From Isoetes taiwanensis (lineage: Eukaryota > Streptophyta > Lycopodiopsida > Isoetales > Isoetaceae): a DNA stretch of 64,000 nt. The DNA lies in the NCBI GenBank assembly GCA_021234155.1, contig JAJEKV010000005.1:15846826-15910825 (forward strand). The letters run 5' to 3'. The notes below the pieces were generated by a model, which saw only the letters and a program-made list of their open reading frames with translations, was not told where the DNA came from and ran no database searches. How positions within the stretch are numbered: the first letter of the stretch is position 1; every line of letters begins with the position of its first letter. Shown piece by piece: positions 45,796-56,687 of the stretch. The position numbers and the translations under genes are program-made.

Positions 45796-46086
45796 GTAAA
45801 TGGTGCCAGGGTGCCATTTGTAGCTTTTAAACAGACAACAGATATATAAGCGATCTTTGGGCAAATGGCGCCATGGCACCATATGCATGCTTCTACAGTC
45901 CAATCTAGCTCATGTTAAACTATACTATCGAAAATAGAAAAGATCCCTAAACAGTATAGATGCCGTGCAAATTGCACGATGGTGCCATTTGCCTGACTCT
46001 ACATGCCATCCGAGTTCATTTAAAACAAAACCCAGGACCTTAAACTGAGCTAGATAGCAGGCAAATGGCGCAGTGGTGCCATTTGC
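45796..46086. repeat. Cluster of four 26-bp palindromes
   Basis: Imperfect palindromes of GCAAATGGCGCCATGGCACC type at 45796-45822, 45861-45886, 45966-45991 and 46061-46086; each reads gcaaatggygc..ggtgccatttgc. Confidence 0.85.
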
Positions 46087-47345
46087 CTGGAAACAAACTG
46101 AATATATCCATTCACAAGGAAGGACATACATGTGCATTGTTGGGCGCTGGCCTTTGTTTCCACACCTTCGGTGTCTCCCAGTCTGCTCATTTCCATGTTG
46201 AGGGTCTTGATTTTCAACCAAAAAGTGGAGGTCTACTCGGAGCAGCTAGGCACTGAGCACTAGTCACTGAGCGCTAAATAAGATCAGAAATATGGGTGCT
46301 GGTGCTGAAGCATCTGGGCGCTAGGCGCTAGGCGCTGTCAGCTACGAGAAAGGTGCTGGCCTGGAGCTGTGCGCGCGAATAGCAAATGAGCCAGCTCCAG
46401 AAGGAAAACTCAAAATGTAGACATGGCCACTGGTGGTCTCGCTAGCGTCTAGCAGGTGCTGAGCGGCGAGCGGTGGGCCAGCCAGGCGCCCATCACCAAA
46501 TTAACAAAAATCGGCAAATTGCGACACTTCAAACCCCCGCCCACCAAATTTGAACTTCAAAATTTCCCGCCCACCATTCCACCTGCCCAAATTTGAACCT
46601 AAATTTAAAAATTCCCGCCTACAATTTGAAATTTGAACCTGTCGCCCATCCAAATTTGAACTGCCTGCTTTAATTTGAAAATTGCCGCTATTGTTTTTAA
46701 AAAGATTCCGCCCACTAATTTAAAATATTCCTTGACCTTTAAAGATTCGTCTTTCATGTCGTCCTCTTAAGGATCATGGTTCATTACAAATGTTTACGTG
46801 TGCAATTTAGGCGATTTCAACTCGGCTTTATCACTCCAGCTGCCGTTCGCATAAGACGTATGGCTTTTCTCATATGCTTAAACAGAAAACCTTGCGCATG
46901 CGTGCTGTTAAACGATTCCTTCTGGGCGCTCACTAAAATCCTTGGCTTCGTCCAACTTTAGGCAATTCCACTTCCGAGCGATTCCAAGTTATTCAAGGTG
47001 CATCATGCTTTAAAACCTGCTTGCTTTTGTGAGTTTAATCTCCCATTCCAGGAGTCTATACTACAACGAATCTGTCCAATATCAAGTAAGTCTACTATTG
47101 TTAATATAACTTGCATTATATTTCTAATAAATATATATATCTACTTCAATGATCTATATCCTGTTCTCCCAATGCTAAAATCCCTGCCATGTATATCCCT
47201 GAATAAAGGGGCTCAAAGTTTTTCTTTTTTGTTATATCAATTAAATGGCGCAAAGGTGCATTTTAAGGCTTCCACACTATGCGCCCTGGCTCTATTTGCA
47301 CAATGGATTGTTGCATAATGGTCAGAAAATATTCTCTGATATTAT
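46087..47345. other. Non-coding; short repeats and TTTCCCGCC motifs
   Basis: 46290-46350 has ggcgctaggcgctaggcgct repeats. 46520-46700 has repeated ttcccgccyac and aaatttgaac units; tttcccgcc near 46560 fits the E2F-site consensus TTTSSCGC. Short open frames (46776-46961, 46998-47318) have no recognisable content. Confidence 0.35.
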
Positions 47346-47885
47346 TGTGACCTCTAATAGATAGATCCTATGCTAGGTTGTTATACCTAAGTTATTAGAG
47401 GCGCATACACAATTAAGAATCATATGTGCATAGCTGATAGAAGTATTGTAAACTATTGGTTCATGGGTTAAGGTTATTATTAACCATTATACCTATGGGA
47501 AAGATTATTTCTTTTAATATCAGCATATAAGATCGAAACAGATGGTTCAAATAGCTCGGTGGTGGCAAAACCATTGGAGCTTTGGATCTCGGTTGCTTAA
47601 CCGCCGGATCCTGTTTTACCATATAACCAGAAGCCAAGATCCATCTCTTAGTGAGCCGGATCTAGCAGAACAATGTCGAATGAGTACGGTTATTTGTGCT
47701 ACAGTGTTTGAGCCATTCCCATTGCTACAGTAATATTCGACATTGAGTTTAATGGTCTTTTGTTTTATTATCAATAAGGAAGTTGAGACTTAAGCTATTG
47801 AATCAAGTTGATACTTATTAGACTAGATCAAGTTGTTTAAATTGAAAGTGATTTTATCTTGTTGAATTTACTTGATCTAACAACA
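47346..47885 (+). repeat. Probable 5' LTR of the copia element (left edge uncertain)
   Basis: The right edge is set by ctaacaaca directly before the primer site. The left edge is a guess at tgtgacctctaatag; the other LTR is not in the window. Holds no ORF. Confidence 0.45.
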
Positions 47886-47887
47886 AG

Positions 47888-47900
47888 TGGTATCAGAGCA
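47888..47900 (+). other. Primer binding site, copia element
   Basis: tggtatcagagca two bases after the presumed LTR end; canonical initiator-Met tRNA complement. Confidence 0.9.
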
Positions 47901-47914
47901 CCAGGTTCAAGGTC

Positions 47915-48600
47915 ATGGCCAGTAGATTTGGAGCAAGTTTGCTCAATGCTGTTGAAGTCTATAAAGGGGGGGCAGAATTTCAAATCTGGAAAAACCAGAT
48001 TATGCATATTCTGGAAGTAGAGGAACTTCGGGAACTTGTAGATCCCAATACAGGTGAGGATGATGCAGATGACACATCTTCTACAAGTGTTGCTGGTGCT
48101 GGTGCAAGCTCAACAGCTGGAGAAGTTAGAGGAGGAGGATCAGCAAATCCTAGTGGAGAAGGAAGCAGCTCAGCAAATGCAATCAGAATTGCAAAAATAA
48201 AGGAGGCCAAAGGAATCATTTGAAGTAAGGTTGGCCCGACCATTATGCTGAAACTCAGAGGTAAGACACCCAGGCAGATGTGGAATTATTTGCTTAAAAA
48301 TTATGAGGCTAAGACATCTTCCCAAATTGATGTTTTGGAGACTGAACTAAGGAATCTAAGATTTCATGAGGATGATGATGTATCAGAATTTTTTAATAAA
48401 TTTGATAACATCATAGCAGACGTAGATGGAGCTGGAGTAGTTATTAATGAAAGGTATCAAGTCTTATCTATTGCTAGGGTAGTGGCATCCAATGAACTTC
48501 TATCTGTCCTAATCAGAAATGTAGCAAAAACCAACTTAAGGCAGAAAACATGTTGAGGACAGAAATTGAACAAAGGAAGGTTAGAAAAGAATATTATTAT
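47915..48600 (+). pseudogene. Copia gag, first part
   Basis: Starts MASRFGASLLNAVEVY 14 bases after the primer site. Frame-consistent except for one TGA (48221-48223); contains an Ala/Ser/Gly-rich insert (VAGAGASSTAGEV), then MWNYLLKNYEAKT, LETELRNLRFHEDDDVSEFF, the UBN2/copia gag core. A one-base change at about 48540 precedes MLRTEIEQRKVRKE, where the LINE interrupts it. The rest of gag resumes near 52588. Confidence 0.85.
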
Positions 48601-48657
48601 TATATCATTGCCCTATGGGGCCTTGAAGGCCAAAGATCCTGAAAACAAACATTATTT

Positions 48658-51600
48658 TCACAAGGTTCTCAATAGGAATGAACGATGTTCATCTATTGTT
48701 TTAATATAACATCTAGTTTCTTCTAAATCTAATGTAAAGAGGGAACTAAATCTTCCAACATGGATATTGTACCTTTCTCTGATATCTGCATAAGCTGAGC
48801 ACACAGTGAAAACATGATTTTCATCTTCTACACATGCCAAGTCACACAACTTGCAGACCCGATTCTCGATGGGTATTTTGAGCCATCTGCCCACTTCGAT
48901 TTCCAATTTGTGTGAGCTGACCCGGTATCTGGAAATCACTTGTCTGGTTCTTCTGGGCATGTAAGCGGATAGGTATGCCTGCTCCATATAATCTGTCATG
49001 GTGTTTACTGTATTTTTGTAATGCGACATCCTGCGCCCTGGTGTGGCCCAAAGTTTGTTTATGGCCAGCCCTTGGAGCAAAACTCGTGTTTCCTCTTTTC
49101 CCTTCGGCCAATTTGCATGTGTGACCCCCCATTTGCTGGCCCATTCCTGCATATCTCGGAACCATCCCTGCTCTTTTGAACTTTGTAGTGCTTGAAAGGA
49201 GAGTCTGCTTTCCGGTTGTTCTTCAATTCTGTTAACGAAATTGATTGTCTGATACAAAGCTTCCAGCTCAAGAGGGAACATGCCAGTCTCTGCCAGAATG
49301 ATTGCATATGGAATAGTATATTTAATGCCTAATTCTCCACAGATAAATAGCTTCTGAACAGATTCGATCTGCCCCCATAATTTCTGAGATATTCTCGGTC
49401 CCCAGATTGGTGACCCATAAAGGATTACCGTTTGTACCAAAACCTTGAAAAGCATTTTCCTGAGATCCCAATCCCAGAGAAAAAGTTTAACACATTTCGA
49501 AAGCATGGCATATAGAGCAGATTTTCCACCTGTCACCCTTCTCTGAATACACTCCTTCCATGTGTATTTTGCAGCAAAATCTATACCCAAATACTTGAAA
49601 CACTCCACAGTTTCTATCTTCTCTCCTTTATATGTGAAATCTGGCCGATCTCGTGTTCCAAATTGCATAATTTTGGTTTTCTTCACATTGACTTTCATTT
49701 TCCTTGCCATACAAAATTGCTCTAACCTGTCAAGGTGTGCTTGAAGGACATGTCTCTTTTCAGCCAGCAGAACCACATCGTCCGCATAAAGCAGTAATTG
49801 GACCACATATTGTCCAAGTCTGGTACCTGCATGATGATTTCCCTGCATCCACTCATCAAGTTCATCAATGAATAAGCCAAATAATGTTGGAGATAGCGGG
49901 CAGCCTTGACGAACACCTATATTGTTCTTTATCAGGGTCGATGTATCTTGGGATAGTGTTACCAACACCTCAGAGTAAAGCTGAGAGACTTCCCCTTTGA
50001 GTTCATCTGGGACTCCAAGCTGCACCATTCTTTCTCCCAATTCCTTTCTTGGGACAGTGTCAAACGCTTTCGTGAAATCCACGAAAGCCACATATAGGGC
50101 CCTGTTTGGTGCTTTAGCTTGTTCAATAAGAACACGAAGCGTGAGCGCGTGATCTAAAGTATTATGTTCTCTCCTAAAGCCAGCTTGTGATGGAGCTCGT
50201 TTGTCATGATCTTCTGCCCAAGTACTAAGTTTTCTCTCCAGCAATGCTCCTAAAAGTTTAGTGTATGTGCTGCCAATTAAGATTGTTCAGTAATTCTGGA
50301 CTTGATTTTTATCTCCTCCCTTGTATATTGGATGCACTCGATTTACTGTCCACTCTTCTGGCAGCCCTTCTCTAATGCTTTGATTTAACGTACTGGTAAG
50401 TTTTGTGAGAGTATGAATGCCCCCCATTTAAACAGCTCTATGCAAATGCCTTGCACATCATGTGCTTTGCCATTTTTCATGCTTGACAGTGTCTCACACA
50501 CCTCTGATATAGAGAAAAGATCTATGTCTGGCGCTGAGAATTGCATGTTCTCAATCCCGTCTATATTGTATATTGACTTAACCAAACCCATCAGATCGTG
50601 CTGGTCCAGGACAGGTGCATCTGCGTTTCCCTGTAGAGCTTTCCAAAAAGATCGTGGGTTTTCCTTAATTTGTGCTTCTAGATTCAACTGTCTTTTCTTA
50701 AAATAAGCTCTCTTTTTCTGCCTCAAGTACGATCTGTACCACTTTGGTTTGTGAACACATCCCTGTGGCAATGCCGCTCTTGCTTTCTGACAGTCTGCAT
50801 CCCACCAAGCATTGATTGGTTTGCTTTGCGAACGTTTTCTTGTTAAGCCAAAAACCTGTTTTGCAGCTTGCAGCAGCACTTGTGAGAGTTGGTTGACATC
50901 TGGAACAAGTTTCCCTTGCCACTCTACAGATGCCATTGTTTCTTCCACCTGCCTTGCATATGATTCTTTCCAGCTTTGATTAATCTTGAGTCTCGGACGG
51001 AATTAAGCTTCATTCTTCCTTCTGGCTGTGATCTTAAGTTCCAAGAATATGGGTTTGTGATCTGATTCCGGTAGCAACTCGCCAATTCTGAAATTGGTGA
51101 TCCGGTCTGCCCTTCCAGTGATAAGATAATCTATTGTGCTGGAACCAGCATGATTTTCATATGTATACTTCCCAGAATGTGGAAAAAAGCTTGTGCCATT
51201 CAATATTTTCAAACTGCAAATGGTGCACAATTCTAGAAGTTTTTCTCCCATCGAGTTCATGATCCGATCCTCTGATGTTCTTTCATAACACGGTTCTTCC
51301 ACTTCCTGTAACCGGACATCTGAAATATCTTCAAATGTCACGGATTGTTTTTGCCCTGTTCTTGCATTGAAATCACCTAACAATATTACTTCTCCTATTT
51401 TGTTGTATTCCATGACCTCCATACAAAGTTCACGAAGTGGATCTGATCTATCATATCCTTGTTTATCATATGTACTGGCAGACAATGGAGCAAAATAGCA
51501 TACCCCTAAATATAGACCTCTTATTTTGATCCATATGAATTGTTTATTGCTGTCTATACATACGAGTTCTATATCTGATGAGATTTCTTTTTTGCTGTAT

Positions 51601-51812
51601 ACTGCTATTCCACCAAACCCGCGTCCCACTATGTTTTCTTTTTTATTCCAGATATTCCCAATTAAAACAAACCCTGGTAAATCTGGTAATGGTTTTGTCT
51701 GGTGCTCCCAAGTTTCGTTGAACAGAAGGATATCTTGTTGCTCCCAATTTGACCAAGTAGCTGCTATCTTAACCTGGTGAAGACCGTGTGCATTCCACAT
51801 ACTAACCTTCAA
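48658..51812 (-). pseudogene. LINE ORF2: endonuclease, reverse transcriptase, zinc-binding tail
   Basis: 51812-51003 is an APE-type endonuclease (WNAHGLHQVK, FNETWEH, GGIAVYSK, LLGDFNART, ESDHKPIFLEL). One in-frame TAA (51003) separates it from 50948-50385, the linker and RT start. A frame change near 50400-50250 follows. 50244-48658 is RT: AGFRREHNTLDHALTLR, FVDFTKAFDTVPR, GVRQGCPLSP and the catalytic LLLYADDVVLLAE. The C-terminus has CKLCDLACVEDENHVFTVC.AY, a CCHC-like element of a type common in algal, animal and seed-free-plant LINEs rather than the plant L1 form. About 1050 codons. Confidence 0.88.
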
Positions 51813-51824
51813 GGCCCGAGATTC

Positions 51825-52553
51825 CTAGCTTCTCTGCTTCTTGGTTATCACAGCTTTTCCATTCTGATCCAGGTAAGCCACTACTCTTGTGTCCCTTGCC
51901 TCCTTGACTTTACTCCATTCCTTCTTCCTAAACTCTTGTTGTGCAGGTGTCAGGTCTACATCTAACCAGATCTTGTGGCCTTTGAGAGCTATTCTGTTTT
52001 GAATGATTTGGTCACGGGCTTCTTTCGAATTGAATCTGACTAATATAGGTCTGGTGTACAGACCAGGTTTCCCCAGCCTTCTCCCAGACACAAATTGTGG
52101 ATCGTGTATGTGCATGATTTCTTTAAAGCAATGGCTAATTACTTCGTTTATATCTTCATCATTTGTCTCTACCAAGCCTGAAATCTTCAAGTTCTTAGCT
52201 CTAAGTTCTAGGTCAGCTTGTTCTGCTATGACATGTTCTTGATGAAGTTGCATCTGTTCCCTTGTGGTCTCCGCAACTAAGGCTGCCAGCTTTAATTCCA
52301 GCATTCGGATTTGTGCTGTATACTCTTCGTTTGGTGACTGTACTATGGCTTCATGCTGAATTTTCCAAGCTTCTGTGTTTTTTTCTAGAGCATCGTGCAA
52401 CTCTTTTTTGAGCGATGAAACTTCTTCTCTTAATCCCAAGACCTCTGATTTCAATTCATGGAGTAGAGCAACCAACTGGGCCGAATCCCCTTCGTATTCA
52501 ATCAGTTTCCCTGGTGAACGTCAGATCTCGTCCTTCTCTTTTTTCTTAGCCAT
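51825..52553 (-). pseudogene. LINE ORF1 (coiled coil + RNA-binding)
   Basis: Starts at ATG 52553 (MAKKKEKDEI), with one TGA at codon 11; the frame is open from there to the stop at 51825. Residues about 30-75 form a coiled coil (ELKSEVLGLREEVSSLKKEL). After it, LRAKNLKISGLVETN and SGRRLGKPGLYTRPILVRF resemble the RRM and C-terminal domains of L1-type ORF1. It would coat LINE RNA. ORF2 starts 13 bases downstream. If the start is at 52475 instead, it would be a TTG codon. Confidence 0.75.
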
Positions 52554-52587
52554 ACGAAAACCCTGATCTCTTTTTTCTTAGCCATAT

Positions 52588-53634
52588 GAGGAAGCTAGTG
52601 AAATACTCTATGCTAGGGGAAAAGGACGAGCAGGTCCTTGCTTTTATTGTAATGCTGAAGGTCACATTAAAGCCAATTGCCCTAAGTTATCAAAAACAAA
52701 TAGATGCTTTAATTGCTAAGGGTTTGGACATGTTGCTGCAAATTGTTTCAGCCCAAAAGATCAAGATAGAAACAGAGGTGCAGCCAGTAGAGGCAGGGGA
52801 TACAATGCAAGAGGAGCTAATTCTAGAGCAAGAGGGGATTTTAGAAACAAAGGGAGAGGAAGACCAACTAGTGTGAACATAACAAGAGAAGCAATTGAAG
52901 AAGAACCTGAGGAAGAATTGGACGAGAATGCAGAGGTAATTTCAAAAACACTTTCAGTTTCTGAAAATGGTTCTAAGAATGATGATAATCTATTTGTCAT
53001 AGATAGTGGAGCTGAAAGAAGCGTAATTAAATCCAAATGCAGATTAAAGGAGAAGAATAGCAGAATTTCCAGTTTTGTTTCAATGGGAGATGGCAAACTA
53101 GAGAAAGTTGAAGAAGGACTTTTGGAGCTTTATGATTTGGAAGGGAAAATTGTCGTGCTTGACAAAGTGTTTTGGGTGCCTAATATAGTGAAAAATCTCA
53201 TTTCTGTTACACAGTTGGTAGATCTTGGGTATCATGTGACCTTTGAAAGGTTATTTTGTAAGGTTATGATGGATAATAAAATCAAATTTCTTGGGAAAAG
53301 AATTGGCAAACTTTTTGGTTTTTATAATGATATGGCAGATTCAATTAATTCTGTAATGATGCCTACTTTACAAACATGGCATGAGAGACTTGGGCACACA
53401 CATGCAAACAATATAAACTATATGATTAAAAGAGGAATGATTATAGGAGAAGAAAGCAATGAAGTGAATTTTCAATGCAAGGGCTGTCTACTGGGAAAAA
53501 ACAGCAGGCTACCATTTCCAAAGCATGCAAAAAGAGCAAAGGAAATTCTGGAAATCGTGCATAGTGATCTTTGTGGACCTTTAAATGTAAGGAGCATACA
53601 TGGAAAGAGGTATTTTATTACCTTCATAGATGAT
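52588..53634 (+). pseudogene. Copia gag end, protease, pre-integrase and integrase start
   Basis: One frame runs the whole way with a single stop. CFYCNAEGHIKANC (52639-52680) is an intact zinc knuckle; the second, CFNC.GFGHVAANC, has TAA inside. LFVIDSGAERSVI (about 52990) is the protease active site. TWHERLGHTHANN ... CKGCLLGK is the pre-integrase H2C2 finger. IVHSDLCGPLNV carries the first integrase Asp. The sequence stops at FITFIDD, where the gag-only element is inserted. The open frame running on to 53838 is read-through into the LTR. Confidence 0.88.
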
Positions 53635-54143
53635 TTAGTCCTGTACGTGTTGGTACAGGACTATTCATGCATACGACGGACCAAGTCAAGGACAAGGATC
53701 CACAGGCAGGCACAGGTCAGTCATCAAAGGCCCCGCAGAAGACCAAGCAGACCACGCAGTCAAAGCCCACGCCTGCCGTCAAGAGGAGGCGCTCAGACAA
53801 GTGATGGCCCGTCACCGCCAGCGTCAGCGTCAGCGTGATTTCAGGCATTTCAAGAGGCACCGCCAGTGTTCCTGCAAATCAGGCCTCTTTCCAGGAGTCG
53901 GCACCGAAATCAGTCAGAGTGTCTATATTGGGCCAAAGGCCATTGTACTATATATATGAGTAGAGCTAGCACATGAGTTTTTAGATGAGTTTTGAGTCTC
54001 ATCGCATTGTTCTCTTTTGCTTTCTGTTCTCTTTTTCTTGTTCTTTTTGCAAATCCCGCGTGACATAGCTCCCAGATTCTCCTTGTTAGATCCAAGGGTC
54101 CTCACGGAGGGCTGTCTTTGCGAGGGATTCGAACCGGACCTCA
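53635..54143 (+). repeat. 5' LTR of the gag-only element
   Basis: Contains ctatatatatgagtagagct (TATA-like, 53939) and a T-rich cttttgctttctgttctc tract. Matches 55605-56191. Confidence 0.85.
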
Positions 54144-54227
54144 AATCTTGCGCATGCTGCCGGGTACGATCTTTCTTTTTCCTCTCTTTCCATCATGTCG
54201 GCTTCGGGTTTCCTCTGAAGAACTTCT

Positions 54228-55608
54228 TTGCCAAAGCGGTGGCTGCGCTGGACAGGCGCCATCAACGGCCTTGGTGTTAGGGACATGTATGTCTTCACTT
54301 ACGACATTGAGGGCGGTCATGTCCGCTCCAGAGCTCAGTCGGTACCTCCTACACCTCGTGCTCATTCTCGACCAGGGTCTCCCCCTGTGTGTAGGCATTG
54401 CTCTCAACCGCAGTCCCCACAACATACCCCTGTTCAGCCCACGCCTCACTATTTCCAGACTCCTGAAAGCACCTATATTAATATCCCTTCAGGCCATACC
54501 CCTCAGCCATCCCAACCTTCTTCACCTCCTGCTGGAATGGGCTACCATCATGTGTCCTTTGGCCCTTCCCACGTTCATGGACTTCCATCTTCTCCATCTT
54601 TTCAGCACGCTCTTCCTGTTTACCAAACCACTGATCTCAAGCCTAATGAGGAAGGCTCTCATGCCCCTTCCCCACCTGATGCTACTTTCTTTGGACCACC
54701 GGGTTTTTCCGTTCCACCACCTTGCTCTCAGTCACAGGCTATTCCACCTCTCTATGCCTCTGCATATCCTCCACCGAATCCACCTGTCTATGCTCAAGTT
54801 CCACCTTCATCTCCCACTCATAATTTGAAGCTGACTTATCCAACTTTTGGTAACACTAAAACCTCTGGATCAGAGTGCTCAAGCCCACATGGAGGAATTC
54901 GAAGCCTTGGCCATTTTGAATGGTCATGCGCAACCACAACTCAAATTTTACATCTTTTCGACCACGCTCAGAGGCGCCCCTCATCAGTGGTTAATGGCCA
55001 ACAAAAGTCACTGGAAACAGAGTTGGCATGAAATGAAAACCGCCTTTCTGTCTCATTATGGCACCACGGATGATGATCAACTTCTTCTCAAGCAACTCAA
55101 TGACCTTCAGCAAGAGCCCACGGAGTCAGCCGGGGACTTTGCGGGTCGTCTTCACATACTGGTCAGCAAACTTCAGGAGTACCCCACGCAAAGCCAGATT
55201 CTGGTCTAGTTTCTGCAGGGCCTTCCTCCTGCCATTTGCCTCATGACAGAATACCTGCGTCCGAAGTCTCTGGAGCAGACCATTGAGTTGGTCAGTCACT
55301 CGGTCAATGTTTCTTCTCGAGGTGTTGCTCTCACGGAACTCCCTTTCATGCCCCCCGTCATGGTCCCACAGAATGTTGTCCAGCCTCAGCAAACGAATCC
55401 TCAACGCTCACAGATCTGGTGTCATATTTGCAAACATCAAGGCCACTTGGCAAATGAATGCAACTCCTCAAATGGACCTCCTCACTGTAAACGGTGCAAT
55501 ATGTGCAATCATGCCACAGAAGAATGCACTCGTTCTCATCCTACCCCTTTCAGGCAAAAGATGGTCTTTCAAGTCCAGACCACGCCTCAACAACAACAGT
55601 CATATTAG
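54228..55608 (+). pseudogene. Gag of the gag-only element
   Basis: The N-terminal 200 codons are Pro/Ser-rich (PSQPSSPPAGMGYHHVSFGP). A frame change near 54870-54900 leads to the capsid core (FEALAILNGHAQPQLKFYIF, GAPHQWLMANKSHWKQSW, LLKQLNDLQQEPTESAGDF). One TAG at 55207-55209 follows, then a zinc knuckle pair CHICKHQGHLANEC and CKRCNMCNHATEEC. The end reaches the 3' LTR. Nothing resembling protease or RT follows. Confidence 0.85.
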
Positions 55609-56191
55609 TCCTGTACGTGCTGGTACAGGACTATTCATGCATACGACGGACCAGGTCAAGGACAAGGATCCACAGGCAGGCACAGGTCAGTCGTCAAAGG
55701 CCCTGCAGAAGACCAAGCAGACCACGCAGTCAAAGCCCACGCTTGCCGTCAAGAGGAGGCGCTCAGACAAGTAACGGCCCGTCACCATCTGCGTCAGCGT
55801 CAGCGTGATTTCAGGCATTTCAAAAGGCACCGCCAGTGTTCCTGCAAATCAGGCCTCCTTCCAGGAGTCGGCACCGAAATCAGTCAGAGTGTCTATATTG
55901 GGCCAAAGGCCATTGTACTATATATATGAGTAGAGCTAGCACATGAGTTTTTAGATGAGTTTTGAGTCTTGTCTCACTTCAGTTTTCTCTCGATTGTGAG
56001 AGCTCATGTATCTTCATTGACATCAAGGAAGTTATTCTCATTATTGTCATCGCATTGTTCTCTTTTGCTTTCTGTTCTTTTTTTCTTGTTCTTTTTGCAA
56101 ATCACGCGTGACATAGCTCTCGAATTCTCCTGTTAGATCCAAGGGTCCTCACAGAGGGCTGTCTTGCAGGAGTTCCCGAACCCAGACCTCA
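55605..56191 (+). repeat. 3' LTR of the gag-only element
   Basis: 587 bp; carries the segment tcacttcagttttctctcga... (about 55975-56055) absent from the 5' LTR. Confidence 0.85.
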
Positions 56192-56196
56192 AACAA

Positions 56197-56687
56197 AATG
56201 CTACACTCTGAGGAGCAAAGATCAAGCTTTTGAAGCATTCAAGATATTTCAGGCTGAAGCAGAAAGACAAATTGGTAAGCAAATTAAATGCTTGAGAACT
56301 CACAGAGGAGGTGAATTCATTTCTTACAGGTTCAACAAATATTGTCAACAACTTGGAATCAAAAGACAACTTACTTGTGCACATACACCTCAACAAAATG
56401 GAGTAGCAGAGAGGAAGAATAGGACACTGCTCAATACTGTGAGGTCTATGCTGAAACATTCTGGATTGCCCAATTTTCTATGGGAGGAAGCACTCAAAGC
56501 TGCTGCCAACATTCAAAATAAATTACCTACAAGGAGTACAAATGGGGAAGCACCTGACAAATTATGGTATGGTACTGAACCCTCTTTTGATCAATACAAA
56601 GTGTATGGTTGTGCAGCTTATGCCCATGTACCAGAAGAGACTAGGAAGAAATTAGATGATAGGGCCTGCCTATGTTATCTTATAGGT
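56197..56687 (+). pseudogene. Copia integrase, second part
   Basis: Resumes with LRSKDQAFEAFKIFQAEAER and continues open to the D insertion. The usual SDRGGEF / SDNGGEF carrying the second catalytic Asp reads RTHRGGEF, so that Asp is His. The third residue is present (PQQNGVAERKNRTL). The catalytic triad is therefore incomplete. It ends at CYLIG where element D begins (TSD candidate taggt, 56683-56687). Confidence 0.85.

Larger units (their letters stand above)
48608..52583 (-). mobile_element. LINE (non-LTR retrotransposon) inserted in copia gag
   Basis: Nearly complete two-ORF LINE on the - strand. The 3' end carries a TAA-type repeat tail (- strand ataataataat, 48593-48604) rather than poly-A. 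The 5' edge has a duplicated ttttttcttagccata (52540-52556 and 52567-52583). ORF1 and ORF2 are each interrupted by very few lesions, so the insertion is young compared with the left nest. The target duplication is unclear. Confidence 0.88.
53635..56191 (+). mobile_element. Gag-only LTR element (TR-GAG type) inserted in copia integrase
   Basis: Direct repeats 53635-54143 and 55605-56191 start ttagtcctgtacgtg and end gacctca; the first lacks about 80 bases present in the second. Between them is a single gag gene and no pol. It is a non-autonomous LTR element of TR-GAG layout. I could not see a target duplication or a clear primer site, so the edges may be off by a few bases. Confidence 0.82.
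47888..56687 (+). mobile_element. Ty1/copia element, 5' part, interrupted by three insertions
   Basis: Primer site tggtatcagagca (47888-47900), gag (47915-48600), zinc knuckles and protease with integrase start (52588-53634), integrase core (56197-56687). Interruptions: LINE (48608-52583), gag-only LTR element (53635-56191) and element D (from 56688). RT and RNase H must lie beyond D, outside the window. Confidence 0.88.

Noticed and set aside
45796-46086. CRISPR-like array
   Set aside because: Repeats are palindromes with irregular spacing in a plant transposon setting; no spacers of constant length, no cas genes.
53641-53838. Arg/Ser/Pro-rich C-terminal extension of the copia ORF, repeated at 55608-55808
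   Set aside because: It is read-through into the LTR of the gag-only element; the repetition is the LTR, not a protein domain.
54110-54145. ggattcgaacc near the end of the gag-only 5' LTR looked like a tRNA T-arm or primer site
   Set aside because: No TGG at the right distance and no matching stem; the second LTR has a different sequence there (gttcccgaaccc).
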